Origin: Silurus meridionalis
Lineage: Eukaryota; Chordata; Actinopteri; Siluriformes; Siluridae
Assembly: GCF_014805685.1 (NCBI RefSeq)
Contig: NC_060891.1
Location: 1,114,001 to 1,178,000, forward strand
Length of the DNA stretch: 64,000 bases
Reading direction: 5' to 3'
A program made the translations under genes and the position numbers. This document shows, in pieces, positions 35,626 to 49,349 of this stretch. Within the stretch, counting starts at the first letter, position 1, and the number at the start of each line of letters is the position of its first letter. The notes under the pieces were generated by a model. It was not told where the DNA came from. It saw nothing but the letters and a program-made list of their open reading frames with translations, and made no database searches.

Positions 35626-36535
35626 TGTGTTTTGTTGAAGTTGTTTCTCAGACTCAGAAGATAACATCAGAAACCGCAAACTTCACCGCGTATCACAATG
35701 AGATTAAAGCTGCAAAATAACTGCACCTGCATTACCTGTTTACATTCTACCGTCTCAAACGTCCAAACCGATCGCATAACGCACACGTCGCAAAAACACG
35801 CAGAGAAGAAGTGCGTTACCGAGACGATACGCAAACGACGCAATCAGCACTTATACAGGGTCTAAACATCAGCAGCAAAATAATTACAGGAAAAACATCC
35901 GAATATAAAACAAAAATATCTCTGGAAAAATATAGAAATATATAAAATTAATTACTATAATAAACACATTTAAAGAGAAATGAGGAAAGTCTACTTCACC
36001 GCCAAAACGAATATAAAAAAAGAAATCATATATAAAAAGATTTAATTATTATAAAAATACAATAAATATATATTTATAAAATAATAATAATAACCAACTT
36101 ACAATAAGGACATGAAGCCTGATGTAATAAAATTTTATTTCTCAGCAGCAAAAATCACAAAATGTTTACAGCATTATGTAAATTAACGAAAAATGCAAAT
36201 ACGCCTCCTGCCATCGCTAACAAATTACAAACTGGTCTCAGGTTGCCATGACAACTGTAGAGTTTCTCCATCCGCTCAGAGTTTACCTCAGCGGGTGAAT
36301 CGGTCGGGTATTGAAACAACAATGAAATTTTATTCTTCAAGTTATTCGAGTTTCTGGTTGTCTTGATGTTTTGCTGTGGTAATTTGCATATAGGGTGTGA
36401 TTGGTTGGAAGTCACTGAGTGACATCACAATCAGAGTTTTACAGATGCAACGAGACAAATACGAGGCATACACAAGGAGTTTAAACACTAACATGCTATT
36501 TAACATGTACATTTGGAAACCAAGTGCTTGGGCCA

Positions 36536-36598
<63 letters not shown>

Positions 36599-36747
36599 TC
36601 TAAACTATGTTATCTAGTCCCAAATTGAATAAGACTGACTCGACCTGTCGCGTTACAGCTCCACAGCAATCAGTCAGAGCTGGAGGAGCCGCTGTGGGAT
36701 TGAGGCGGGTTAGAGATCAAACGCTTCATCCATCACACCAATCTGAC

Positions 36748-36791
<44 letters not shown>

Positions 36792-37015
36792 TGTGTCTGC
36801 ATGTTAATTAAGGTAAGCTGGTTAGGATCAAGAATGTTTAAAGTTGAAATATAATTATAGCCCTATAACTACAGACTCTGTGATGCACCTCCATGGGACG
36901 AGGAACTTTATAAAGCAGAATCATTTGAAGCCATCACAGCGAGAAGAAGTGATGACTCAGCTACGTTTATTTAACCACCATGAAGTCTTTAATCATCTTC
37001 TACAACATCGACTGT

Positions 37016-37047
<32 letters not shown>

Positions 37048-37944
37048 AATGAAGCTATTCAGAGTGAATTAAAATCGCTAGTTTAATCCTGAGCGGGCAG
37101 CAGCTAAGCTGATTAAAGCTCTTAAGAAGACTCCAGGACATGCAGGAGTTTTGTAACGACGCTGAAATACAGTTATGACTTCGAGGGTCATTTTCGATTC
37201 CTTTTAGTCCACAGCTCTAAACATCCGGACAGTTAGTTTCTCCAAAGATTCAGCTGAAATACTTTGCTGTGCTTCTTGTAAAACTTGAAGATGTTTCTCA
37301 CTAGTTGGAGATTTCTTTATGATGCAGTTAATCCCAGATCAGTTCAGTAGGATTGAGGTGTGGTGACTGAGCAGGTGGTTCCATGATAAAGACGACTGTT
37401 TGCTCTCTAAATAACACTTACAGAACTCGGTATGCTTCATCGTCTTGTTCCTATAACCTACATGTATATAATGAGTTCTCCAAATCTAAAAGAAACGTGA
37501 GAAGCGGAACGTGACACAGCTACACGTGTTTCGTGCCCAAGCTGACAGTCTGATGAGAATGAAGTTTGTTGCATAGAAACAAAAGGAACCTGCACATGTC
37601 TCTCAGAATATAATATACACCTTCTGACCAATCACAATCCAGAATTCAGCAGCATCGTGGTGTGAGGTTTTCGCACTGCACTCACACGTTCACACTCGTG
37701 AGCAATAAATAAAATCACGTGCTGAAACTTACACGTTCACCAAAAGGGTCAGGTGTTTCACGTTTACACTGCACAGGTCAAAGAGTCGAGCAAATGCAAA
37801 CGATTTATATTTACTTACCGAAGTTCAGCAACAGGACTGCAACTCATATCAAAAGTTCAGATCTTCTCCACCTTTATAACACATTTTGGATCCTACTTTA
37901 ACCTCACACATCACGGCGTCACTACAACCACAGCAGGGTGAGAG

Positions 37945-38190
37945 TGGTGGAATTAACTTCCTCTAGATGTTTGAACAGCGGAGTCTCTGGCTATCTTTAA
38001 GCGTCAGGTGAAGACCTCTTTCAAGTTGGCGTTGTAAAAATCAAGAGTTGTAGTGTGATTTATATTAAGTTTGTTGTCTGGTGTACAAGTGCAGATTTAT
38101 TCATTGATAGAGACTCGAAGCACTTTTGTACGTCGCTCTGGACACGGGCGTCGGCTAAATGCCACAAATGTAAATGCAAATGGATCAATG
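37945..38190 (+). mobile_element. Retroelement 3' end with SINE-like tail
   Basis: GTGGTGGAATTAACTTCCTC through GTGAAGACCTCTTTCAA and TACGTCGCTCTGGACACGGG, CGTCGGCTAAATGCCACAAA matches the pattern of a very common fish repeat whose tail is GTCGCTCTGGATAAG/GCGTCTGCTAAATGCC. No A or B box remains in this copy. Confidence 0.6.
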
Positions 38191-38335
38191 AATAAATCAA
38201 CACTGGTTCACCAGACTGGAGACTCAGAATACCAACAGCCTAAAACTCTGTTCAGAGGAATTAAAGCACACTTTCCTTTATTGTAACTCTACACTAACAA
38301 TCCTGTAAAATAAATTCACAACAGAAAATGATATA

Positions 38336-39018
38336 CCTTAATCTCCGGACTATTAAACGCACCCAAATATAAGCCGCACCCACTGAATTTTACAAAGATT
38401 TGTATTTTGAACATAAATAAGCCGCACCTGTCTATAAGCCGCAGTGTCTACACTGAAACTAATGAACTTTACACAGGCTTTAATGAAAGACAGTGTCTGT
38501 TACACGGCTTGTATCTAAACAGTAGCCGACCAAGAAAGTCATTGTTCACTGTCTTCCTCCTTCCTTTCACAACTATTTCTCTCGAGAGTTTTTCTTTTGG
38601 CATCATCGTGTGTTTAAAAATCACCATCGGTGAATCTTTTCTCCCGATGCCGTGCAGCTCAGAACACAGGTGAAGTGTTTTTTCATGCCCAGTTGTTTTC
38701 AGCGTGACGAATGATTCGCATTTCCTGTAGACAGTCCGAGTGAGCGGCAGGTCAAACGTCAGAGGAACATCATCCATATTTATGATGTGGTGCGGCCCGA
38801 TTTAGTGGGAGCGCATCTGATTTAAAATAAAGAGTTTCATTGGCTCACCTGAACCTGTTCGGGGATTTCATTGGTCTAATGTTATGGGGCTCAGTTTTTT
38901 GTCTTGAAGTTTGTGAAACCGGGAAAAACCCAGGAAAAATCCATAAATTAGCCGCGTCGTTGTTTAAGCCGCAGGGTTCAAACCGTTGGGAAAGCGGCTT
39001 ATAGTCCGGAAAATACGG
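38336..39018 (-). mobile_element. Pogo-like non-autonomous transposon with captured transposase fragment, copy 1
   Basis: The ends are inverted: CCTTAATCTCCGGACTATTA on the left and, in reverse complement, CCGTATTTTCCGGACTATAA on the right, each next to a TA target duplication. On the minus strand (from 38777) the frame reads DDVPLTFDLPLTRTVYRK, then VTLKTTGHEKT and PMVIFKHTMMPKEKLSREIV. This resembles the DDE_1 (pogo/jerky) transposase core around the first catalytic Asp region. Only about 80 residues are recognisable, so it cannot be autonomous. Confidence 0.75.
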
Positions 39019-39124
39019 TATATATATATTATAACTGCGAATGAGATCTAAATGTGGAATGAGATGTTAAAAAGATGTTAATAAAAGCAGAAAAAAGATG
39101 TTGATATGGTGAAGTTATGACCTA

Positions 39125-39260
<136 letters not shown>

Positions 39261-39642
39261 TAGATGAAACAAACAGGGAAAATTGGTGCTAGTTTAAGTG
39301 TTTCAGTAATCTGTAGGTCTTCACCAAGCATTTGAAGATAGACAGTGATCCTTCAGTGCGTCAGCTGTTCAGAGATCCACACTACAACACCAAAATGGTC
39401 TTTTCAAATCTCCGCACATAGGAGAAAACACTGTTTCCACTTAATAATAAATCAGGGAGAAAAAAAAACAGGTGGAGAAAAAGCTGCATTTGTAAATGGA
39501 CGTAGGCTGAGAGTCAGTGCTGTGGCAGAGAGAAGGTGTGATGATGCAGGAGAACGTGATCTCGTCTCAGAGCGGTGAACAGACAGAAAAGTGCTGAAGC
39601 GCCAGTTCTCCTCAAGGACAAGGTTAGGGCATGCTCTGAGAA

Positions 39643-39679
<37 letters not shown>

Positions 39680-40239
39680 GTATATTTACTCAGGAGTGAC
39701 TGTCTTTCACACACACTGCTGAGCGTACTGAGGGAACACCTGCTCGTCCGAACACCTCAGGAGAATTTGCACGTTTGCACATAAAAGTTAGATAAGATGC
39801 TTCATCTCTTTACTGATGTTTTCACGCTTGACACCCCCCCCCACACACACACAGACACACACACACACTTCAATATGCCAAAAAATAAATATCTGTCACT
39901 GTTCCCGGCCCTGAACTAAACTGGATCAGATCAGGGTTTGATGAACATACAGGACGTACCCGGATGAGGGAAACGCTCGGGGATGTGTGTGTATGTGTGT
40001 GCGTGTGTGTGTGTGAGTAACGAGGTCACAGGCTAACACATTTAGCATACGTTGTTGACTTTTACTCAAATATCCCGACAGATGGATGCAACAGGTGGGG
40101 TGGGGGGTGGGGGATTTGGGGGAAGCAAACAAACAACACAAACTTCCGGTTTCACTCAAAAAGTTCAGGAGCGAAAAAGTGCCAATCTTCACTTTAACCA
40201 ACTGTGACATGGGACAGAGTGTAACACATTAACTCATGA

Positions 40240-40640
40240 TTCGTTTTCTGTAAAATAAATATTGTTTTTCATTATTATCTTAAATATTATTATTATTACA
40301 TTATTATAACTGTTATTTTGCATTTTTTATTCATTGATCTATTCATTTATTACTATTATTATACTAATACTATACTATTTTCCTTTTAACTATTCATTAA
40401 TAAATGTTTTTATTATTTTTACTTAATTAATTAACTTTATTATCTGTATTATTTTGGATTTCTTAAATTTGTATTATTTTTTCACATTATTAATCACATT
40501 TATTTATTTATTTACCATGTTGCACTTTTTAATTTATTAATTTTAACACCACACTGTGTATCGAAGAAATGTCTAAATATATTTAATATGTATATATAAC
40601 TTTTTTTTTCATTATTATATAAACCAATCAATGGCAACCA
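40240..40640. repeat. AT-rich low-complexity stretch
   Basis: ATTATTATTATTACATTATT and TTTATTTATTTATTTACC-like runs. No gene, hairpin or element boundary recognised. Confidence 0.7.
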
Positions 40641-41870
40641 TTTCTCTTTTAGAAAAGTTTGACACAGGACGACGCCTGTTCCACGCCCCTAATAGCTTCA
40701 GATACCTTCTTAAGAGCATTTAATAGGATGAAAAAAGTTTAGGATGAGGCATGAAAAAAACATTTCCTGATAGTGATAAGATGTAAAATAATTGCTTTCA
40801 TAAATCTGAATCTGGGAGAAAAAAAAAAGGTCTGTAAATGAAGTGTCTTTATGATAAAGCAGCAGCGTCGCGTAGCTGCAGTGAGCCGAGAGGTCATGGA
40901 GGACGTTGAGGACAGATGGATGTGCAGCTGGACGAATACGTGTTAAGTGTTTTATGAGCGTTACACAGTGAGGGTGATGTCCTAGATTGTTTTTTCTCTC
41001 TCTCCTTCCTGGGATGGAGCTTCAGTCCAAAAAAAAAAAACAGGACTCACGACTGGAGACTAAAAACAGCCTCGAGGACAGGAAGCTGAAATCCAAGTCA
41101 AAAGGTTGAAGGTTAATAAGAGAGTGAAAGTGAGGAGAGCAGCCTGGAACGGGAAACACTCCGCACTTACACAAGCTGATTACAGAGCGTACAGGAAGTC
41201 GTGATGAGGTTTTTACGGCTTTCACACTGAGGTTTAAGCTTCAGGACAAAAAGTTGCAGAAAGACACACACTTGTGCTTCTTCTCAGGAGAGCGACGTGA
41301 CGAGCCGTGACGTTCTCTACGCTGCTCAGACAGAACCCCTGCTCTTTACCCGTGAGAGCAGTCGTCTCAGCAGCGTCTCAGAGAAGTGTAACGTATCTGC
41401 CCCTCGGGAGGGTCTCGGTGTGCGATATTAAAGACCATGCCGAGAGTCCGAGACGAATCCTCAGCTATAACACAGAAACCATGTGAACAATGGAGTCTGA
41501 AACCCAAACTGCAAAACTGGAACGCAGCCAAAATCCAAACAATAACCAAACAGGCTTAATTACTATAATAAAGCGCTTTTCCTCTGCGCGTTCCGACACG
41601 AGAGCCAGAATCCAAAGTTTTACACAGCGTTATAACGTCGACCCTGAGGGACAGATTTAACGACAGAAACGTTTACGGTTACAGCAGTAATGAAGTAAAT
41701 AGGAACAAAACCCACCGTGTGTCACGCTGTTAAAAATAACCGATATCATGGGAGAATGATGAAGTAAAACCACACTGAAGTTCAGGAATTCACCTCCACC
41801 ATCACGTCCTGGAGGTGTTTTATTTCTCTTACACACCAGCAGTGTGTGTGTGTGTGTATATAAAAATACA

Positions 41871-42416
41871 TGTGGTGGTATCAGATAGTTTCAAGCCTAA
41901 CGCTGTTCTGACCCACTTGTGTTACAACGTTCATGATTCGCTTAGATTAAAGAGCAAACCGGAAATTGTGTGTGAAACTGGGCAAATCTGACAAAGACAT
42001 TTGACGTGACGTATTTTGACACACGCTTGACGTTGCGATGCCACAACGAGTCGAGGAACATCGCTGAATGACGAAGAGAGATCAGGAAGACCTTCAACAA
42101 ACTCGACCCCCGAAAAGTTCTAAAGCGTTCGGCAACTTTTGCACGAGGATCTTTGGAAAACGATCCACACGATCTCACTTCCGCACCCAACCTACTCACC
42201 AGATTCGCTCCCCTTCCCGAAGATGAAGCTCGAAGGTCACGATATCTGACAGTGTTGTGGAGATCCGGCACAAATGTTGGAAGGACACAACCCTAACCCC
42301 AGGAGAAGAACGCTGGGAGCACTGTATTGCGCGCATGGAGACTATTTTAAAGGTGATCGTGTGTAATGTTGATATTTAAAGTCGAGTCTCAATATCTTTT
42401 GATTCCACCTCGTATA
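41871..42416 (+). mobile_element. Mariner transposon remnant B
   Basis: It shares end sequence with remnant A (GGTATCAGATAGTTTCAAGC; ATTCCACCTCGTATAG). Plus-strand fragments include PTYSPDSLPFPKMKLEG (about 42185-42233), a deleted form of the mariner catalytic motif, and GEERWEHCIARME near the C-terminus. It is non-functional and lies in tiam2 intron 1. Confidence 0.7.
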
Positions 42417-43499
42417 GTTCCAGCATCTTCCCGTCTCTCATCATGAGCCTCTAAACAAAATAATGTATCAGCCAGACATGCGACCTGCTTCAACCCTGAA
42501 CAACCCAGACGTGGATTTGTGCAGTTTTTGTGATCAACTTTTAAAAATCTCTTTTACAAACCCGAAGCTGATCAGGTGTCGAGTTAATGGAGGCGATGAA
42601 TCGCAGCCAGAACGAAATCAGCGACGTGAAATGTTACACTACTGTATTCCACACTGCTCCTCTTACACAGGCGTGTTAACGTGTCTGCTGCGTCACGTCT
42701 AAAGCGCACCGGAGCGGAAAGGCAGGGGAGGTCACGTGATTAAAAAGCAATAGTAAAAATATCCTTCCAAACAAAGCCGTTCGAGAACTAACAAGTGTCC
42801 ATGATTACTGTCTACAGCGCAGTGTCGATTCTGCACTCTGATTGGTCAGAAGACGAGCCGGTGATTTGTATTTAATAGCTGCAGCTCAGCTTTATAATAT
42901 GCGGCTCATTCACAGGGACTTCACACATACAATGTTTTGTTTGTCATTTCTTTCTTTATTTTCAAGGGGAAAACGTTCACACTCATTTCCATACACTTTC
43001 TCTGTAGCTTAGGGGTTTTTTTTGCTCGTTCACGTTTAAGGACAAAGAAAAAGAAAGGATGGTGAGGAAATGACCTTCAGTAATTGACGGCAGGAACTGG
43101 TCTTTCTCAAACATTCCACAACTTGAAACAGATCAAAAGTATCGGAAATGGTTGTTAATATGGTATAAGGGGAATAAAACGTTTCAAGTCTGGACCTTGA
43201 TGTGTTTCGTTTTTGTTGACGAGGTAGAATTCTTTTTTTTTTTTCATTTCTTCAGCAACAGGATTTCTTTCAAGTGTTTGTTCTTTTGTGATGTAACTTT
43301 GATGTTTATTTAACTTATTAATTTTATTATTATTTATTTATTTCCAATTCTTACGCTTGGAAGGTGCTATGAGATGCAACGTTTAAAGGCGCAATACATA
43401 AAATTAAGCTTATTATCATTATTAATATTATTATTAATATTTATAATTATTATTATTATTATTATTATTAATATTAAAACTGATGGAACTGTAACGAAT

Positions 43500-43720
43500 G
43501 GACATTTAGTGTTGAGGATAAAGTTTCCATTTTGCTTCTGTTTTCTTCCTCATGATGTTTCAGGGAGTTTTTCCTTCACCACCGGTGCAATCATTAGGAA
43601 TAAAGTTACAATTATAAGGAACAAACGTATGCATTTTTATTGACTTCTTTATCTCTGTAAAGCTGCTTTGAGACAATGTTCATTGTTTAAAGTGCTCCAC
43701 AAATAAAAATGAAATGAGTA
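43500..43720 (+). mobile_element. Fish repeat 3' end (GCTGCTTTGAGACAATG type)
   Basis: TTCAGGGAGTTTTTCCTTCA, GTAAAGCTGCTTTGAGACAA, TGTTCATTGTTTAAAGTGCT and ACAAATAAAAATGAAATGA form the common 3' terminal module of a dispersed fish retroelement. A (TTA)n stretch (43423-43472) precedes it. Confidence 0.55.
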
Positions 43721-44144
43721 GCGTTTATACTGTGCTGCGTTGTTTTTTTTATGTATTCATGCCTGGGTCTGAACGATGTTGCGGATCTCGGACTCTAATC
43801 TCGGCTCGGGGGTCTATTCCTGGTGTGTCATTGGAGAGGCTTTATGTTAATCCGTCCACGGTGTTGATGACGCACCCGAGATGGCGATGTTTCCACGACG
43901 GACATTATCGCTGTTTCCAGCAGAGTTTTTCAGTAAAACGTTTCCTCTGGCGTTTTCTCATGCGGTCTGCAGCGTTTGCTCGTTGTTAAAGGGTCAGAGG
44001 TCAAAGTGTCGGCGCTGTCCCACCATGCCTCACAAACTACAGGCCTTTTGTTGAGGCCCCACCAAGAGGCGTTCACACGGGAGTGGAATTTTACAGAGGG
44101 CTGTTTAATGATTACGGACAATCCCGTTTTTATATTGATAATAT

Positions 44145-44147
<3 letters not shown>

Positions 44148-44221
<74 letters not shown>
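44148..44221. repeat. (CA)n microsatellite, about 36 units
   Basis: The longest uninterrupted CA run seen in intron 1. Confidence 0.98.
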
Positions 44222-44224
<3 letters not shown>

Positions 44225-46062
44225 CAACAGTGTCTGCTATTTATATCTAACTGTGTATTTACTTTGTTTACATTATTAGAAAGTGACGAATGATGGACCT
44301 GATTCCTGTGGTTCCTTCAACTGATCAATTAAATATCGATATGATATTGATATTGTGATACATGATTCCACAATACACTTTTCTGAGATATCGTCCGTAT
44401 ATCATTTGTTTTTTTTGTTTTTTTACATATATCCAGATACTCGTTTGTTCTTGCAGCTCCTAAACTCGTTTCACTCCATTTGTCCCGGTCAGATCCTAAT
44501 CCCTGCTGTGAAGAGGAAATCTCTCAGGGTTCAGTCCTTTACTCCAGGGGTCAGAGCATCTAATAACCAGGCTGGAGTTATTTTTAGGGTACCGTCTGAG
44601 ATGCCTGCTGGTTCTGATGATCTGTGAGGTGGATTGTTGGGAGACTTTAATTATCGCTTGTGTTGTTTTTTTTAATGAGCTCTGCCGGACCGTGGACTTG
44701 AGGGACCAGAGACGTGAGCAGTGTGGGACGTGAAGAGACAAGGAGGCACAGAGGAGAACTTCTTCCAATAAGTGTGTGGTTGAGGATCTCCATCTGGGTT
44801 CTGTGTGCACTTTTGATTAAATTGAGTGTGTGTGTGTGTATGAGAGTGAAGGCCAGCTGGACTCAAGCCCATCAATCACTGCTCTGATTAGACATTAGTG
44901 TGGACGATTAAGCGTTGAGTCGAGTCGTGAGAAGAAAACAAACATGGAGGATGATTTTAGCCTCCAAATCAACCAAAACAAACAACGTGCCACCAAACCT
45001 TTTCTTATACTTAATAAAGTGTTCACAGGGAGAGAAATTATATGCTGCTGCGCTTCAACAGAGCGAACGCCGAGTTTCCACACGTGTGATGTCCAGACAT
45101 GTTCTGATCACCCCGGTATAAAGCTGAATAACAGACACAACTCGAACAAACAAAACACGGCGCTAGGTGAATAAAAGAAGAAATAAAAACCATTGCTGAG
45201 CTCAAAGACAATCGGGTATAATCCGTCTCCACGTCTCCCGCCGGTGTTTAATCTTCATTTTCGTTACACAGCTGAGGAAGACACGCGACGTGACGTGACG
45301 TTAAAAGGACGCAAATTAGATTTAAATCCCGGCATTTAATCTTTTCCAGGCGTTCGATTTGTCGCCGTTTTAGGGGTGACGACCCGAACATGCTTCCATC
45401 TGCTCGCTCTGGCACTAACCCGCTCTCCAGCTCTCGCTTTTGACGCTCGATTAGCAGGTGACATTAGCGTACAAGGGGGAAGTCGAGACGCTCGGACTCT
45501 CAGTGAGCGCTCTTTCCATCTTAATTTACCACAAAAGGGTCAGACACCTTTTTATATTAATGCGATTCTTCCAATTCGTTGCTCTGGCAACCGGGTTTCT
45601 CGTTCACAGGGACGTACGTGTACAGCAGATGCTCCACATAAATGCTTTAAAATCGCATTTAAAAGGAGTCTCCAGTGTCAGAGGTTCGTCAGAGCTGGAG
45701 GCAAAGCCGTAACGAGATGTTTTTTACGTAAATATGCTTTATGAAAGGATACAGGAGCTCATAATTTGCGTTTTTCAGTCGCATGACACTCGGGAGATGG
45801 AAAAAGAGAGACACTGGTGCAGAAAAGGGTTCATAACTGTTTTTGGTGAGACTTTTTGGTCACATTGTCAATGTGTGTGGCTCCAATTCTCACTCTTAAA
45901 CACCAGTTTGCTGCTGGATACGGAACAGAGCGTCTGTGTGGTGTGGAATTATGGGAGAACAGGAACAGGAAGTCGACTACACTGGTCATTTGCTTGTCTG
46001 CTTGCTGCTGAAAGCTGGAGCTTTTCCACACCAGCCTATGTTCACCTGCTTTATATAGCTGC

Positions 46063-46111
<49 letters not shown>

Positions 46112-47875
46112 GGCTGTCTACACACAATAATTCAGCCACGGATAAATATAATCATACCCTAAAAAAAAAAGGACCGGAATGTAAGACACTGAGTTATTAT
46201 GTCCAGACATACGGAGAAGAAAAATTGAAAGAAAGAAAGAAAGAAAAAAGAGAAAGATACTAAAATTTTTAGGAATATCACTCAAGTACGGTTTTCTAGA
46301 GTGTTTTTAAAGGCAACTTTAATTATACTAATAAAACATTTTATTTTCAGTCCCTCCTTCTGAGGGGTCATTTATTTATTTATTTATACAGTTATTATGG
46401 AGAAACTCCAGAAGATATCTCAAGGTACTGATGTGAAGCCGACACTGGAGACTCCCTCCATTAACACATTTCTCGTTCCTCAAACCATCATCGTACAAGT
46501 CCAGACTTCTGATCTGTTACTAAAGAAACTATAGTGCTTTAAATCAACAATCTTTAAACCTTTAGAAAAGGAATCAACACGCGCTGAGGGTTGAGGGATT
46601 TGGGATAAAAATAGTGCCGAGTAGTTTACATTCGAAAAAGTTGAATGTTCGTGTGCAGGAAAAAACACTGCAATTTACAAAGCTGTGGTTTCAAAAGTCG
46701 TATTTTTAGTGCCAGTGTCCTTTAAAAGTTAATCTGCCTCGCATGCGCCCGAGATCCGTGCAGCCACGACGACTCTCCGACGCGATTTCCTGCACAAACA
46801 CCACTTCTGTGAGACATTAAAGCAATAATAAATAACCCGCGTTTCACTCCATGTGAGTGGGGTTTTGTTCTCATGACGGATCTCCTGGTGCCTGATGGCA
46901 TGTCTGGGCCTTGTTCCTGCAGCCGCCGGGTGTTTGCTCTGTCTCCTGCACTACGATACACTTCCAGGGGTCTTTGTGTTATTGCTGAACCTGACACCAC
47001 ACCCTGCCATTAGAGAACCTCCTAAACATCACACGGCTCCACTCCAACAGGACGAGGAGGAGGAGGAGGAGACAGGGGGATTACTCTTATCCCTGCCTGG
47101 TGGAGATGATATTTAACACCGCTCACATTTCTGTACTCCAGTAACCTTGAAATAATAAAGTGGACAGACATAAAAATAGAAAAATCCTAACCGAGTGTTT
47201 AGCACTGATTGGAGACGTGTGAATGAACTGAAGGTTTGTTCAAGACTTAGATTTTCTTACATTCGTTTATTTAACCTTTATTACACTATTAACAATAAAC
47301 ACACAAACGCTCCAGATCTGATTTACCAAACGGCTGAAGATAACAAAAAAAAACAACAACAGAACAGAAACCTGATTCTTGCAGGTAGAAAAATATGAAT
47401 ATTTTAGTTTTTGGTAGGAATTTTGTTATGAATTAGCACAAGATTCTAAATGAGTATCTATGAAGTCTCAATCATAATTCAGAAGAGTAAAAAGAGTCGG
47501 AATTATGAATTATTCCCGAAAAGACAGACCTTTAAAATAATAATCTGGACTATTTTATTACATTTTAATGACTATTTGTACTAAATAAATAATTCTTTAA
47601 AGCCCTATTTAAAGAAACATTAATGATACTAAAAGCACAAATAAAACAAGCGAGTAACAAAATCTTTACAAAAGAGAAACAGAAAGAAAACTTTATAAAC
47701 CTGTTTACAAAACATTTATACAATAAACTATTTAAGGTCTTTTTTGGGTTGGGGGGGGGAATCAAATGAACCTGAACGAGTCAAAGAGTCGGATTCAGTG
47801 ATTCACTGCCTTTATTAATGATTCTGGTTTTAATTATTTTTTTTTAACATACATTTAATACGTTTAGAGGGTTTG

Positions 47876-48130
47876 TCGTGGACGCGCGCACACGCACGAG
47901 CATCCGCGCGCACATAAACCCGCTCACTCACTCGCGCACGCGCTCACACGCTCTGCGCAAAGGAAACAAAGCGCGGCTCAGGAAACGCCAAATACACCGC
48001 TTCTGTCAATCCGGATTATTTAAATCTGATTATTTGGGTCGAACTGGTTCACGCGCAGCTGTTAGTAAAAAACACTGAACCCAAACGATATAATAAACAC
48101 TTAAAAAGTCTGACCGCGCGCGCGTTGTTT
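47876..48130. promoter_or_regulatory. CpG-dense stretch at the start of tiam2 intron 1
   Basis: Runs such as GACGCGCGCACACGC, CCGCGCGCAC, TCGCGCACGCGC and CCGCGCGCGCG cluster here, against CpG-poor flanks. The position just inside intron 1 fits a promoter-associated CpG island, although part of it resembles mutated CA/CG dinucleotide repeat. Confidence 0.45.
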
Positions 48131-48270
48131 TTATTTGTTAATAAACGTCCGAGCAAATAAACCGAAATAATCCTCAGAACAAACTTCAGAAGATGTTCAT
48201 CAAATTTCACTTCCAGTTTAGATTTTACTCTAACAATCCTCACTGCAAGAAATAACTCCGCTTCACTCAC

Positions 48271-48450
48271 CGAATCCTGCCGCAAATCCGGAGCAAAAAA
48301 AAACCCTTCTCCTGTTTATTTCCCTCTTTTATTCCCTTCCTGGTGCTCTGTTTTTGGAGAACATCTACAGAACTTCAGCTTCACCTCAGACCACCTCTCC
48401 GGAGTTCAGCAGTATTCCCTGAAGTTCCTCACATTCTCCCTGAAGGATTA
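48271..48450 (-). other. tiam2: Probable non-coding first exon of tiam2
   Basis: On the minus strand this stretch ends in GGCAGGATTCG|GTGAGTGAAG, a near-consensus donor (GT at 48270-48269). It follows a promoter-like region with a CCAAT box and borders CpG-dense DNA. It has no conserved coding sequence, and coding begins in exon 2, so it would be a 5' UTR exon joined over a 17 kb intron. The 5' edge is approximate because no transcription start can be read. Confidence 0.5.
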
Positions 48451-48479
48451 AACACTGAGCACCGACACCACGTGTAGCG

Positions 48480-48535
48480 CCATGACCACGCCCACAGCAT
48501 GATAGACAGCGCCATCAGCCAATCAGACCGCAGCT
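48480..48535 (-). promoter_or_regulatory. Candidate tiam2 promoter: CCAAT box and CACCC/KLF motif
   Basis: AGCCAATCAG at about 48517-48526 is a textbook NF-Y CCAAT box. ACCACGCCCA at about 48485-48494 gives GGGCGTGGT on the gene strand, an Sp1/KLF-type element. Both lie 40-80 bp upstream of the proposed first exon. No TATA box is evident, as usual for a CpG-rich promoter. Confidence 0.45.
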
Positions 48536-48847
48536 CTCTTAGCTCATTAGAGGATGTGTAAAGAAAAGCCAATTAAGGACAAGGAGCTCGTGACAGTCAG
48601 TGGGTGATATTTATATACAGTATAATGTAATTTTGGATCGGATATTTATAGAGAATAAACTCGAAGCCGTGATTCTGTTCAGGTCTGATTAAAAATATTC
48701 AGAATGGTGTTTGGACCAGATGTTCTGCAAAAAAAATACAGCCACTAAAACCTGCAAGCCAGGCTAGATATCCATCATAAATGAGTTTTAAGACCAAAAC
48801 CTTGATCAGATGTGATCAAAGACAGCGGACAACAGCTATTTTTCCTC

Positions 48848-49219
48848 TCAGTCCACGTCTACACCAATCCAGATACATTTGAAAAATGGCGTTTTTCGTC
48901 TAAAAACAAACCGTGTCCACACTTTCGTTTTCGATCGTTTTCCACAAGAAACTCGTCTCCACTGAAACGCCTGAAAACTGCACACGAGCAAATCATAAGA
49001 CGCCTCGAAATGACCTGCGAGCTGCCATTTATTTACTTTCCGCATCATCGCTGCGACACGAAAACAAAGTTTTCAAATGTTTTCACTTTGGAGAGCGTTT
49101 TTTAAAAAGCTACATTTTTCTTGACTGCCAACAGCGCCTCAGTGTGGACGGAAGACCAAAAAACGGAGAGGAAAATACGCATTTTCAAGCGAAAACGTGT
49201 TGGTGTGGGCGTGGCCTCA
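48848..49219. mobile_element. MITE upstream of tiam2 (GTCCACAC-type ends)
   Basis: The left GTCCACGTCTACACCAA and the right GTTGGTGTGGGCGTGGCC are imperfect inverted ends. The interior has the familiar fish words TGGCGTTTTTCGTCTAAAAA, CACTGAAACGCCTGAAAACT, CTCAGTGTGGACGGAAG and CATTTTCAAGCGAAAACGTG. This is the pattern of a widespread fish MITE. Plus-strand ORFs across it are not genes. Confidence 0.65.
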
Positions 49220-49349
49220 TTTTGTGCGAAGTTACGGAGGAGGGGATTAATACCAAAAACCATAGCGGTGATGCCGAACAAAACAGTACAACTCCTTATT
49301 ATTACATGCTTACTATTACCAATCTAACTTCAAAAACGTTAACGTACTA

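Noticed and set aside
45376..45744. 122-codon plus-strand ORF
   Set aside because: No protein similarity recognised and no splice or promoter context; lies in tiam2 intron 1.
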